A stretch of DNA of 64,000 nucleotides from Metaphire vulgaris (GCA_018105865.1 CM030842.1:14226367-14290366), one strand, 5' to 3'. Positions 10,008 to 21,303 are shown, numbered from the stretch's first letter. Numbers and translations are program-made. The notes: a model not told the origin generated them from the sequence alone.

Positions 10008-10290
10008 GGGCGGGAAGTTAGCTGAGTGGTCAGTAATAATGTTGGACAATGGAGCAGAAAGTCGCAGGTTCAATTCCCGCAGGAGACTTAAGGTCGACTC
10101 TGCCTTCTTTTGCCAGATGGCGATGGCAAATGAGTAGCGGGTTAATCCGCGGAGTAAACAGGCGCGTTGCGTGAGAACACTGGCCCCGTATCATGTAACT
10201 TGCACCAGTCGCCTGGCTGAGGGCCTTGGTAACGGAGATCAGCGCCGCCCTATGAGCCTTGAGTGCTCGGGAAGGACATTACTTTTTTAC
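10008..10290 (+). mobile_element. tRNA-derived SINE with target duplication
   Basis: The head has a pol III A-box-like TTAGCTGAGTGGT and a B box GGTTCAATTCC about 45 bp apart. The body has no coding frame and the tail is acttttttac. Flanked by an 11-bp direct repeat ATTCTCTGGTA (9997-10007 and 10291-10301), as left by LINE-mediated insertion. Lies in intron 1 of T2-B. A truncated relative of the head is at 50491-50570. Confidence 0.78.
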
Positions 10291-11161
10291 ATTCTCTGGT
10301 AATGAATTCCATTGAACTGCATACCCTCATGATGACCATATGCTTAGCGAAATTCAAAGTGCATGACTGATCAACGCCCTATAGCATCGAAACATAGGCT
10401 ATAGGCCTACAAGCGCCATCTAAGCCCATCTTATATAGTACTTCGCTTCAGGTGATGGTTACTCGCGCTTGAAGCGTTGTCTGTAATCAGGTCTATGATG
10501 GTTTGTGGGTTGAATTCTTTAAAAAAATCATTCCGATGTTGGACGGTTTCTGCCAAGAAGGACATGCAAAGGATGTCGAATAGTTTCAACCAGACGGTAT
10601 CCAGTTCATAAAACATTGCCGACTAGTCACCCCAAGACTTAAGTTTCATATTTAATCACCCAAATCATTTTCATTCAGCAAGAGTTCCCAAATTCTAGAA
10701 ATTGTTCCTTCTGTCTGTCAATCTTTCACCGAACTCCAGTAGGCTACTTTTACAAAACTAGTCTTAAAACATGGGCGCCGATCATTGGATCGAAAATCAT
10801 TTGATCAAAAATACGTCGCTGTTGTCTTAGTTCAGATAATAAAAACGTTTTAAGTTTCTACCAAATGCATTCCAAGATAATATTCCCTACCATTGCACTC
10901 TCGACCATAACAATTTCGCTTAAATGAAAAGGCCACCGATTTATTGGCAACGATGTAAGTTTAAGCGAAATGAGCGCCGACTAATTGATTTTCGACCAAG
11001 TGATTTTCAGCAAAGTGAATTGGAACCAAAACATGTTGTTTCCAGGTGGATTTCTCTACATAGTCTGTCTTGTTCTTTTCCACTGACTGTGAACTCTCTG
11101 AACTCTCGAAATATAGGCCTACTTGATTTTTTATGAATGTACTGCTACTACTACCACCACC

Positions 11162-11163
11162 AT

Positions 11164-11209
<46 letters not shown>

Positions 11210-11211
11210 GT
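11162..11211. repeat. ACT microsatellite
   Basis: About 16 ACT triplets in T2-B intron 1. Further ACT/ATT-rich sequence continues to about 11345. Confidence 0.9.
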
Positions 11212-11572
11212 TGTACTATTACTACTACTATTTAAATAGTTATTATTACTACTACTAAATACTACTACTACTTTAAATACTACTATAAAAAATAGTTAAG
11301 CACTATTTATAAATACTTATTATTATTATTATATCATTATCACTAGAACTACTGAGTCTGACTGAAAGTGAAACTTCGTTTCCTACTAATGGAATAATAT
11401 TACTAATGCTACTGTTTTAAGCTAAAGTCACTATAAATGCCGATACTGTTGCACCAGTTCAGTCCACGCCTATTAGCCAACTGCCGCGGGCGGTGACACC
11501 GCGATTCCAGCGACTTTTGGCAGTGCCTCAATCTACTACTTTTGGATGTTCATGACTATCCAGTAAGATTGT

Positions 11573-11686
11573 CATTATTATTATTATTATTCCATCGAGT
11601 GCTACTACTACTACTACTGTATTACTTACATGCACTACTACTTTTACTTACTATTATTATTATTATTATTATTACTAGTACACTAC

Positions 11687-11737
<51 letters not shown>

Positions 11738-11750
11738 TACTACTACCTAA
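11573..11750. repeat. ATT/ACT microsatellite
   Basis: Long imperfect ATT and ACT tract. The flanking sequence (catcag...ttacactgaagattttcaaa) also flanks the TAC tract of T2-D intron 1 (46607-46750), so the tract is an inherited feature of this intron. Confidence 0.9.
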
Positions 11751-11897
11751 TACTTTCGATGAACATCAGCATGCGATTTTAAGGGTTAGATTGACGGTTG
11801 ACCAAATTAATTTAATCCAAGTTACACTGAAGATTTTCAAACAGAATCACATTTATAGTAGGACTACTTGCACGGTTCGGGTGGTTCTACGTAACTA

Positions 11898-11971
11898 TAG
11901 GGTGGCGCAAAAATCGGACTATATTAAATGCAAACCTAAATGTGACTATTCCGGTTTTTTGCGCCACCCTG
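11898..11971. mobile_element. Mariner-type MITE, TA target
   Basis: 74-bp element with inverted ends AGGGTGGCGCAAAAA and a CGGACTA / ATTCCGG inner part, flanked by TA at 11896-11897 and 11972-11973. The same terminal phrase (ctagtccggtttttgccacc) ends the transposase-bearing arm at about 17700, so it is a deletion derivative of that mariner family. Confidence 0.7.
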
Positions 11972-11992
11972 TATTTGTCTTTATCATACTGT

Positions 11993-12329
11993 CAGTGGCG
12001 GGTTTGCATTTTAGGCCCGGTACACTTTCTTCTAAAAAGTTATAGATAAAGTGTGAAAAGTGGCGAGATGACCTTTCTGCTTATTTCAAGTTTTTTAAGC
12101 GTTTCTCGGGAAACCTTAGGAAGAGTGGAAGAGGTTTGTGAGTAATAGTGGTGATAACCTTTTTTCAAGACACGTTGCGTGACAAATGGTTGCATTTCGG
12201 AAAATAGAGTTGTCTAAACAAACAAATAAAAAATCATTATAGAACATTGTTAATAGAAAAGATAGACCCCAAAATTTTTATTATTTTTTACTGTAAGCCA
12301 TTTTTTGTACCGTAGTAAGTCCGCCACTG
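11993..12329. mobile_element. hAT-like MITE
   Basis: Starts CAGTGGCGGGTTTGC and ends GTCCGCCACTG; flanking catactgt / catacact match 6 of 8. It ends about 100 bp before the V-type exon of T2-B. Confidence 0.6.
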
Positions 12330-12430
12330 CATACACTGTAGAGTGTAGACTTAGATAAATGGAGAACATGAGTGAGGATAATTGTTTTAAAAACGTTTGT
12401 TGAATCCAAAGTGAATGTACATTTTGTTAG

Positions 12431-12759
12431 GGAAATCCAAAATAATCGTTGGACCAATTGACACCGAGGTGAGAGTCGGTGATTCAACGTATCTGAACTG
12501 TTCGATATCAGATCCATCAGCTGAAGTATCCTGGTTTCATTATCGAGTACCGGTAATTGAAGGGACAAAAGAACAAAGATACGTCTACTATAAAGACCAC
12601 CTGTTCTACCCCTACGACACACGATTCAAGATCGAGAGAGACACTTCAACTTCATCATATAATTTGGTCATAACGAAAGCGGAGCTTCAAGATGCAGGAG
12701 TCTATGTATGTCACGATGGCGGATCAGACAAGTCAGCATTGCCCAACTGATTATATTAG
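12431..12759 (+). pseudogene. T2-B exon 2: V-type Ig domain with one-base frameshift
   Basis: Acceptor ttgttag|gg in phase 1. Encodes a V-set-like domain: VGDSTYLNC (B strand), VSWFHY (core Trp), a FR3-like RFKIERDTS, then DAGVYVCHDGG (F strand). Compared with the T2-D copy, one base is missing after gacaagtcagca, which puts a TGA at 12748-12750 near the end of the domain. The homologous donor reads g|gcaagt at 12760, a GC-type donor that can still be spliced. Length is 329 nt where 330 is expected. Either a real frameshift or an assembly error; everything upstream is intact. Confidence 0.72.
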
Positions 12760-13460
12760 GCAAGTCATAAATTGAGATCATATTTAAGCTTTAATTATTA
12801 AGAAATAAACATTTCTAAATTCAATTGTTTTTAGGCCTATTATTCTTCGTCTCGCATACAGTATATTTGTGAGATTCTTTATTTCTCTAATCATACTGTA
12901 GTCTAATTTGCTGTAAGTAATACTAACTAATGAACGTCTATAACGCCATTTTGGTAACGCACTTGGCAATATAATAATAATAACGACAACAACTGGGGTT
13001 TGAGTAGCTTAGTAGGATTTGTCCTGCTTGAGAACCACTGTGTTCTATTTGGTCATTCAATCGAATTATGCTTTGTTTTGTGTTTGATCGTTCTTTTGTC
13101 ATATTGTAATTGAGTTAACAAATAAGGACACACTATGGAGTACACATGTCCACAAACTCTGGAGTACAAATACTATATAACACGCTACGTTCAAAAATAC
13201 AGTAATACTCACTATCTCTGCAACATTGATGATACATCTATAAACAATAGGCCAGTATAAGATCCTATAATACTTAGGATACTTTTGAAAGTATTTATGA
13301 TATTAGCGTAAGTCTGATATCTGGATTGGTATAAGCCCTAAATAATAATAAACTATATTGGGCATAAACTATATTGGACATATTGGACAATGGACATATC
13401 TGGGCTGACCTTGATATCTGGATTGGCGTGTAGTAAATTTCTTTAAAATTTCTTCTAAAC

Positions 13461-13719
13461 CAGAGGCGTCATTGGGGGGGGGCTGAAAATATGAAAATAT
13501 TAATTTATAATGTATTAATGTGCAAAAATTGCAAAAATTGCCAAAAAATATATAAAATTGCAAATTTCCCAACATTGGCCCTAAAATTTGCCAAAATTGC
13601 TAAAAATTTGCAAAAAATTTGCAAAAAATTGCAAAAATGCCTACAATTTGCAAAAATTTGTCAAAAATTTGCAAACAATTTTCTCGCCCCCCCAAGAAAA
13701 GTATGAAATGACGCCACTG
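13461..13719. mobile_element. hAT-like MITE with internal ttgccaaaaa repeats, perfect TSD
   Basis: Ends CAGAGGCGTCATT / AATGACGCCACTG with identical 8-bp duplications TTCTAAAC (13453-13460 and 13720-13727). The interior consists of many ttgcaaaaa-type short repeats. In intron 2 of T2-B. Confidence 0.82.
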
Positions 13720-13798
13720 TTCTAAACGTTTGGATAATTTGTCAGAATTTAGCAGTGAACTGTTAAGTGTAATGCGTGTTTTACTTATGACATGTAGG

Positions 13799-14351
13799 CA
13801 GAGGCGTAGCGAGGGGCATATGCCCCGGGGTGCCGAGGTGAGGGGGCGCCAAAATTGGGTTTTTGGATAAATAATAAATGAGATGCAATTACGACGACTT
13901 TTTTTGCTCGTCAGGGCCATAGGAGAGGGGCGCCGTAGAGAGTTGAGGGGTGCCGAATGAACGCAAGTGATGACCCTTTTTGCTCGTCAGTAGTAGTCCA
14001 ACCAGTGGCGTAGCCAGGATTTCCGGAACGGGTTTTTAAAAACTTTTGACAGCAGTAACCATTTCTAAAAATCTTGACAACAGAAAAGGTCATCCTATGT
14101 ATATATTGTATATCTGCTAACGAGCGAAACTAATGTCGTCACGCCTATGGCAAATTTTGGTCAGCAGCCCCAAGGGGGAAGGTTGACCCTCAAAACCGCA
14201 TCCAAAAATGTAAAATGTATGGGAAACACATAAAAAATTTTCGTCGGCGCCCAAGGGTTTTAACCCACAAACCCCTTTGGCTACGCCACTGGCGCCAACA
14301 GTAGCCTACACCTTGCCTCGCCGGGCGCCGAATACCCTCGCTACGCCTCTA
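13799..14351. mobile_element. hAT-like MITE hosting a nested MITE
   Basis: Ends AGAGGCGTAGCGAGGG / CCCTCGCTACGCCTCT, flanked by identical CATGTAGG (13791-13798 and 14352-14359). Another MITE (14003-14291) is inserted in it. Its right end lies only 47 bp before T2-B exon 3. Confidence 0.82.
14003..14291. mobile_element. Nested hAT-like MITE
   Basis: CAGTGGCGTAGCC ... GGCTACGCCACTG, same family as 3362-3642, inserted in the element at 13799-14351. Flanks agtccaac / gcgccaac match 6 of 8. The nesting gives the relative order of two bursts. Confidence 0.75.
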
Positions 14352-14398
14352 CATGTAGGCCCTATAGCAATTAGCGACAATCATTGCACATTTTGCAG

Positions 14399-14734
14399 AA
14401 AGAGATCCAACTTGTCTAAGCAATATCAGTCCACTTGGCTTTACTGGACCTAATGAGTGCGGTCTTCAACGTGACACAATACTGTTGTCATGCAGCATCA
14501 CCTACCGTGGCAATGTTCCTTCAACACTGCAATGGACGAGAGTAAAGAGCGGTGTTAGCTTTCCCATAAGTGATGCACTATTAACATGTTCCATATCAGA
14601 TCCTATTGGTAACATCGTGTGCAATTACACTGCTGAAAGCGACATCGATCATGATGGTTCATTCTTCATTTGCAAGACAAAGGCGTCGAGAAATAATCAT
14701 TACGAATGTTCAACAGATGTCGCTAAAATACATT
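14399..14734 (+). CDS. T2-B exon 3: second Ig-like domain
   Basis: Acceptor ttttgcag|aa, donor t|gtaagt at 14735; 336 nt, phase 1-1. Encodes about 112 residues: GFTGPNECGLQRDTILLSC (paired Cys before and in the B strand), LQWTRVKSG (core Trp), then SDIDHDGSFFICKT (F-strand Cys, with DHDGSFFIC in place of DxGxYxC) and a further Cys pair near the end (YECSTD, KIHC). The extra cysteines suggest added disulfides. Close match to T2-D exon 3 (47991-48329), which has Leu in place of the core Trp. Confidence 0.82.
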
Positions 14735-14896
14735 GTAAGTGAAGACTCAAATTCTGCACTCACTCATTTTCATTATGAAAAGTCATGCAAAACTATGCGA
14801 GATTGCGCCGTTGGCTTTATAAAGAATAAAGGATTGTTAGTTCGCGGTATAGAATATACTGTACATATGTGAAGGTGAAGAAAATGACATTTGATT

Positions 14897-15906
14897 GGTG
14901 TACGGACATTTAATCACGCGACACTTAATCATGCGGTTCACCGAACTTAATCACGTGGACACTTAAACACGCGACACTTAATCACCGACACTTAATCACG
15001 CGGACACTTTTACACTGTTCTTTACACTTAATCACGATAATAAATCACGCGACATTTTCAAACGTAACTCACGCGACAGTTAATCACCGACACTTAATCA
15101 CGCGACACTAATCACGCGAGAGTAATCAATGTTTTAAAAGATTCAATTTATTTGAAAAATAAATAATGAAAGAACAATTTAGAAGCGACATTTTCCAATT
15201 TTGTAGATATATTTAAATAATTTCTCGATATTTTCGCGTAGTTTTGTTGTTTTGATCAGTTGAGGCATACTGTATATCTCCATTGAAGAGGTTAACATTT
15301 TAGGAATCAGTAGAGAACATGGCATCTTTGTTTAACACGCAAATTCAGCGATGCCGAATTTGCCAGGCGTGGCCGTTATGCGACCTCCTGGTTTCAGAGA
15401 AACAACTGAGGACGTTATTTGACGCCCTCACCGCTCTGATTTTAAAATAATGAAGTCAATTGTACCCTCAGCGTGTTAAAGATACAGCGGTCAAAACAGA
15501 CTCAACGGATTAAAGGGCTGACGCCGTACTTTTACAAAGTAACTAAAGGCGGGTCGGGAAGATATGCAGAGCCTAATGTCATATAAAGAAACTAACCGTC
15601 GGGTTTTCAAATAATAATCGTATAATCCAAATAAATGGAAGTTGAGTTTTCATTTTACTGTAACTGACGGAGTGAAAAAATCTTCACCATATGTCTACAT
15701 ATTCTATGTTCTTGTGATTAACTTTCACGTGATTAACTGTCGCGTGATTAACTGTTTCGTGATTAAATCAACGTGATTAAATGTCGGTGATTAGCTGTCG
15801 CGTGATTAAATTAAGTGTCGCGTGATTAAAATTATGTCGTCGTGATTAAGTGTCGGTGATTAAGTGTCGCGTGATTAAGTGTCGCGTGATTAAATGTCAC
15901 CAAACC
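14897..15906. mobile_element. Foldback element with tandem-repeat arms, 9-bp TSD
   Basis: The left arm (14903-15125) is a tandem array of ACACTTAATCACGCG-like units; the right arm (about 15708-15899) is the same array reversed (CGCGTGATTAAGTGT). Outer ends are GGTGTACGGACATTTAATC / GATTAAATGTCACCAAACC, flanked by identical 9-bp CATTTGATT (14888-14896 and 15907-15915). Tandem-repeat inverted arms and a 9-bp duplication are the signature of Foldback / Mutator-like elements. The central 570 bp has no coding frame. It sits in intron 3 of T2-B. Confidence 0.8.
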
Positions 15907-16092
15907 CATTTGATTAACTGAGATTGTTCTTCATGGGTTCACCAAACTATTCCCCGTGAAATATACTATCTCAAAAGTACTGCACTCAGTATGCGCAAAC
16001 CTTTAACTGTTCTTTATACAAAAGGATTTAATAAAGCAGTTTATTTTCAAATTAACCTCTCATGCAGAATATATATTACAATGTTTTAAAAG

Positions 16093-16344
16093 ATGCAATC
16101 AACGATAAAGTCTCGATATCAAAGAAAGTTGGCGACTCTGCAGTATGTGCCGCCACTACCATTTCACTTTCTTGCGACTACAAATGGATTTGGTCTGATG
16201 GCGTACGCAAAGAAATAATATCGGAAAGCAGCAGTCTAGTAATCAGTAGAGGTGGATGGCATCAATGCGAAGCAACATGCAAATTCAGAGATACCGAATG
16301 CACATTCGACGTGATGGTAGTCAATGCTTTCACAGAAACAATTG
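16093..16344 (+). CDS. T2-B exon 4: small Cys-rich extracellular domain
   Basis: Placed by alignment with T2-D exon 4: acceptor ttttaaaag|at, donor g|gtaagc at 16345; 252 nt, phase 1-1. A nearer acceptor (catgcag at 16067) would give the wrong frame. Encodes about 84 residues with VGDSAVC, ISLSCDYKW, WHQCEATCKF and TECTF: six cysteines but a C...W...C core like a shortened Ig fold. Membrane-proximal by position. No known family recognised beyond possible Ig-like. Confidence 0.7.
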
Positions 16345-16947
16345 GTAAGCTTTAATCATTTTGATTTTAATGACGGTGGCGTAACAAATTGGGCGGGGGC
16401 ACTTTTACAAATGACAAACATGAAAAAACTAGATGTCCAATAGAAATGATGACTGAGAACTTGATTAAACTGTCAGGATGAAAATATTAAGTAATGAACA
16501 TTTGTATTTTAATAACATTCCAAAGCCATACCCCGGTAAAGTCTGCCAGTTTTAAGCTTTGCATATGTAAGGGTGGCCAAAAACCGATTTAGGTCTGAAC
16601 ATTTCATCGTCAAGAGTATAATAGAATGCTTTCGCTCAAATAAATAAAACCCAATCATTGAATTCATGCTGAACGTTTCAATGATGTACATACGCCAAAT
16701 TTACAAAACGTAATAATGGCGCTGTATATTTTAAAATCACGCATTAAGTTTGTGACGCTGTAAAAAAATTTTTAAAATTTAAAATATACGTCATCCTAAT
16801 TCTGGAAAATTGTTTCCGCAACGTCGTGGCACGCCCACCCCTTGTCCCTGCAATGACTCGACTAACCGTGATCAGGACCTCACAATTTATTACCAATCCG
16901 GGACGTCGTCTTCGAACATCACCCACAACGCATCGCGACGTCAACTA

Positions 16948-17400
16948 AAACCGGACTAGTCCCATTTAGGTCTGGCATTTAATATTGGCATTTAATATAA
17001 CATTGAGCGAATTGTAAAATTTCAGGATTTTCTTAAAGCGTAAGAAATTTTTGTCAAAGTCATGTTCAATATGTCATCCGTTTGCTGCGATAACCAATGA
17101 TAATCGCTTGCGAAACTGTCCAGTATCCCGGTTGATAGTGTTCTGGCTGATTTCGTCCCATGCAGCCTGCTGTCAGAACTTCTTTCAAATGTTCAATATC
17201 GCGAATTCTCTGCCTGTAGACAAGCTGTTGAAGCACTCAGACTGAGTAGTTCACGGGTTTTAAATCCGGACTGTTCGGCGGCCAATTTTCTGATTCAATG
17301 AAATCTGGAACGTGAGCAGTGAGAAAGGCAACTGTTTTTCGTGAACGATGAGCAGGTGCTCCATCCTGCTGAAAAGTGAAATTGTCACCAGAGTGAGCTA
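16948..17400 (-). pseudogene. Mariner-type transposase fragment (C-terminal half)
   Basis: On the minus strand, translation gives QQDGAPAHRSRKTVAF, then a NSPDL-x-PVNYSV motif and YRQRIRDIEHLKEVLTA, the conserved DDE-transposase core with its second Asp and the PNSPDL/NPV region of the Tc1/mariner superfamily. It has stops and indels and lacks the N-terminal half. The terminal sequence at 16948 (accggactag) matches the mariner MITE at 11898-11971. Inserted in intron 4 of T2-B. Confidence 0.75.
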
Positions 17401-17404
17401 ACCC

Positions 17405-17706
17405 TAACCCTCACTTTGGTGACAATTTCAACAGCTTGTCTACAGACAGAGAATTCGCGATATTGAACATTTGAAAGAAGTTCTGACAGCATTCTGCATG
17501 GGACGAAATCAGCTAGAACACTATCAACCGGGATACTGGACAGTTTCGCAAGCGATTATCATTGGTTATCGCAGCAAACGAAGGACATATTGAACATGAC
17601 TTTGACTGAAATTTCTTACGCTTTAAGAAAATCCTGAAATTTTACAGTTCATTCAATGCTATTTTAAATGCCAGACCTAAATGTTACTAGTCCGGTTTTT
17701 GCCACC
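17405..17706 (+). pseudogene. Second mariner transposase fragment, inverted relative to 16948-17400
   Basis: Carries the same C-terminal coding piece (VYRQRIRDIEHLKEVLTA and on) and the same terminal end (ctagtccggtttttgccacc), but in plus orientation. With the left arm it forms an inverted repeat with about 265-bp arms. Frames are broken in both copies. Confidence 0.72.
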
Positions 17707-17763
17707 TTGTATAATTATTTCATTAAATAGATGCTCGTATTTATTTTTTCTTGTTTTTTTCAG

Positions 17764-17858
17764 TAAACAACATACCTGTAGAAGATATCATTATTGTGGG
17801 AGTCCCAATAGGTGCCGTATTTTTCACTGTTGTCTTTTTCGTCTGTCTCTGCGATTGA
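17764..17858 (+). CDS. T2-B exon 5: transmembrane segment and stop (no tail)
   Basis: Acceptor ttttttcag|ta in phase 1, as in T2-D (49823). Encodes a short stalk (NNIPVED), about 22 hydrophobic residues (IIIVGVPIGAVFFTVVFFV) and CLCD, then TGA at 17856-17858. No good donor precedes the stop, so the product would have almost no cytoplasmic tail and no charged residue inside the membrane. A possible poly(A) signal AATAAA is at 18103-18108. Confidence 0.72.
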
Positions 17859-18102
17859 TCTGGCCTCCTGGACGCTGCCGTGGCTGACTAAGATGTAACA
17901 AGGTATATTGCTTACTGTATATTTCGTTTTCGTTAAACTGCAGAAATCGCACTATTATTGAACAGACTAAATGATTGATGATGATTAAACCCGGTTCTAC
18001 TGTCGCTATTTAGAACGTTAGTGAAATTGATTTAACTTTGGCTATATGATTTTCCTGTTAAACCACGCAAACATTGCTGTAGAACGAAACGAAAATCCAG
18101 TC

Positions 18103-18108
18103 AATAAA
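18103..18108 (+). promoter_or_regulatory. Possible T2-B poly(A) signal
   Basis: AATAAA 245 bp after the T2-B stop codon; the only canonical copy close downstream. Confidence 0.4.
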
Positions 18109-18469
18109 ATGACAATGCATACCGTATCACGGGTTTCGGTAGTTCATATTAGGTCTTTGGTATCCAAAAATTCAGACCGCCAAGGTCATGTTGTAAATCA
18201 TAGAGTCGTTTGAGAATTGAAGTATGGTTTGCACAGTACAACTGGTGTGCGAATGCTTTTTGACGAAGAAATTTTCTATATTTCAGAAGGGACACAATTG
18301 TTAAATTATATCCTTCAAGCAAAATTTTGACAACTTTTCAACTCCTAAGAATTGTGCGACGTATTGTATACTTTGGCAAGAAACATTAAATTTTCTAAAA
18401 TGAAAAAATGGAAAACAAATTTAATAAAATTTGGAAAAATAAAACCACCAGTATACAAACCAAATACAG

Positions 18470-18992
18470 GTTAATACAAGCTTTGGTTTGGCCAGTAGCT
18501 ACAAATGATTGCGAAGCTTGGATTATCCGTAAAACCTGAAGAAAAACAAATTGATGCCATTGAAAGGAAATGCTTGAGAAAATTGCTGAGAATCCGTTAT
18601 ACAGAAGAGTAACAAATGTACAGATAATGGAACAGTCTAAAACATAAAAGTCTATTGGAAGCGGTAAAGAAGAGGAAGCTAGAATACTTTAGCCACATAA
18701 TTCGGCACACTGGGGAAGACAATCATGCGAGAGATGGTAGAAGGCAAAAGAGGGAGAGGTAGACCAAGAACAACGTGGATGAAAAGCATCACAGACTAGA
18801 CCGAAACAACTACCGGTATATCTGTCGGATGCCTACAAGAAAGTTCAAGAGACAGCTGGTTCATGTAAAGGCGCAGCGTCGGTGGACGGATGATGATGAT
18901 GATGACGATGATAATGATGTTTTTGATGAAGTGATGGTGGTGGTGGTGATGATAATGGTCATGTTGATGATGACTATGATGATGATGACACA
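18470..18992 (+). pseudogene. LINE 3' fragment with GAT tail
   Basis: Broken frames give EAWIIRK, then QIDAIERKCLRKLLRI in another frame, and KRGRGRPRTTWMK. This series is typical of the C-terminal end of non-LTR retrotransposon reverse transcriptases. It ends in ..RWTDDDDDD, the GATGATGAT run (18886-18992) serving as the element's simple-repeat tail. Heavily decayed. Confidence 0.72.
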
Positions 18993-21140
18993 TTGTGATG
19001 ATATTCGGTCATTGTACTATGAAGGCTGAAATTACGTTGTAATTTCTTGAAAAGTTCTTAACTCTTTAGATGCTTAATTATTACTTCCGGTACTGTTCTC
19101 TAATTGTGGCTTTACAAGTTTGACGTTCAACGTATCAATAGAAACAGTCAATAAGTTTGTCTTTTAAGAATGTTATTTCGAGACAGCCTTCCTTGACATG
19201 GTCTTGACAGTTCTATAACAGTGACGAGTAAATCAAGTTTGCTGAAAGTCCTCCAAGGATCGTGTTCAACATTAGTAGAATCAAAACACATCTGCTTACA
19301 ACATAACTGATGGCCCGGAAGCATTATAAGAACTATGCTTGTGTAAACTAAATGGTGGTGATCGACAGAATCACATGAATACAACTGCAACTACTGTTAT
19401 AAATATAGGCCGATTTGTCTCATCAAATCTTCTTATATTTAAATTTTACATTTAAAATGTATCTGTATATTTTATATTTAAATTTTATATTTGAATTTTC
19501 TTTTATTTAAATATATCATAATCACGTACACGTAGAGCTCATTGTTTTGTTATCTGGAACTAAGTACCAATGACAGTTAAAATTTTATATGTATAGTATA
19601 TGGCGTTGTCTGCATCCATAAAAACTTTCGCATCTGATAATTATGTTCGCTGATGGCCTGGAAGCATTATAAGAATTCTGGAGGTATTTTATTGGCAAAA
19701 GCGAGGGGCGCAAACACAACCCGTGTCCTTGTTTGACAATGGCATTTTTGCGAAGGTCATGTCCCTATGGGTGTGGACACGGGCGTTTTTGGATATGAAA
19801 TAAACGTAATTATGTCAGAATTCCAGAATAGCGTTCCCGTTATAGTAAAATTTGGCTTCGTAATTAATTTTGTCATCTTATAACGTATATTACAGCTTCA
19901 ACGTCTTAAAAAGTCCGGCAAGCAAAAAAGGTCATCAATAGTTTTTTTGTGGTTCTTTAGTAGCGTCCTAAAAAGTATGAATAGTCAGTGTGTTTTCTGT
20001 TGAGAAATGAGGACACTACCGTTTTCTAACCAGGTTTTCGTCCCTGGTTGTTCAATCCAATTCTTTCAAAGCTTACAGTATTTGTATCTTTACACTGAGA
20101 TTACGATATGAATTTATACTGTAGTTGATTGCAACATCAGCTTCTATTTCAGGAGTCGAAGCGAATGGTAACGAAGATGGCTCCATAAGGCGAAGATTAA
20201 AGAAGTGACTTAAACGAAAAAAGACCTGGCCTACGATGATATTATAATACTTGGAGTCAAGACTAAAGTAATGCATATTCTACCTATCTAACTGGCTTCT
20301 TGTTCAGAGTTCTAAATGTTTTCTGTGGTTGAGTGCTGACTCTGTGTAGATTGGGCTGTGAAGAGGACAGTCCTTGCAGTGAAACGATGAAAGGATTTAG
20401 CTAGAATCGATTCAGATCCGCTTTTAGCTAGAATTCAACCATTATGATGGCCTAATGTCATTTTATCATTTGCGAGTTTATATACTGGTACAAGAATTAC
20501 AGTGGTTACCATTTGATAACACTGCTGAATTATCCTACCATTTTATTTATAGATAATGAATAAATTATTGATGAAATTTTATAAGATCCGTTTTTAAGTA
20601 ATAGTTTATGCTTCAGAAGCATTATGTCCAGTTTGACAAAATTTCTGCAATGGAATGTTGTCTTTTTCTGAATCGATGTGACAAAAAATTAATTCAAATT
20701 GGCACCTGATTTCCGATTAGATCTTTCAGTTGAAATAAAAAAAAAGACTAGAAGTGAAGAAAATAAAATAATAGGCTTTGTTGTAGTCTATTAGAGATGC
20801 TTTGTGGGATTCAACGTTTCAACTACAATATAATAGATTCTTTCTAAGGAACAGACTGACGTGGAGAGGGTGCGATTTGTGACCTGGGGCAGTGGAGGGG
20901 ACATGGCGAGCACAGAGGTTTTGGGGCTTTCCCCAGTGGGGTCCACCACGGGCAGAGCCACTAGTCGGGGGAGGCTTCGTCCCCAGAAATTGAAGACATT
21001 TTTAAAATCAACTTTCGATCTTCGCCTAATTCGCTCTGTCCTAGATTCTCCTGTCACTTCTTGCATAGACTTGTCAGCCACTTTTTCGTAGAGTCTTGCA
21101 ATCTTTCTCGTTTATCTTGCATTGCCTTCCTTCTCGCTTC
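18993..21140. other. No gene seen
   Basis: AT-rich sequence with short palindromic AT tracts (19430-19515) and a gcaagcaaaaaaggtcatc repeat phrase at about 19920. Open frames are short and without recognisable motifs. Confidence 0.5.
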
Positions 21141-21144
21141 TACG

Positions 21145-21185
<41 letters not shown>

Positions 21186-21186
21186 T
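21141..21186. repeat. CAAT tetranucleotide repeat
   Basis: About ten tandem tcaa units. Confidence 0.92.
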
Positions 21187-21303
21187 AATTTTATTTCTCA
21201 GCAACACATTCTGTAGTTAACAAAACAAGACGTTAACTTATTAACAGAACATATATCAGAGTTGATGACTATGCTGCTTAAATCAGAAACCAGCACCTAG
21301 ACA

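Noticed and set aside
10008..10090. tRNA gene
   Set aside because: A and B boxes are present but no cloverleaf with anticodon arm is evident; the unit continues for 280 bp with target duplications, so it is a SINE.
11542..12045. 167-codon open frame on the plus strand
   Set aside because: Mostly poly-Leu/Ile from an ATT/ACT microsatellite and crosses a MITE; not a gene.
14900..15130. CRISPR or telomere-like array
   Set aside because: Short contiguous units mirrored at 15708-15899 with target duplications; arms of a foldback element.
16062..16092. Acceptor catgcag|aa as the start of T2-B exon 4
   Set aside because: Gives the wrong phase and a stop after 13 codons; alignment with T2-D supports aaaag|at at 16092/16093.
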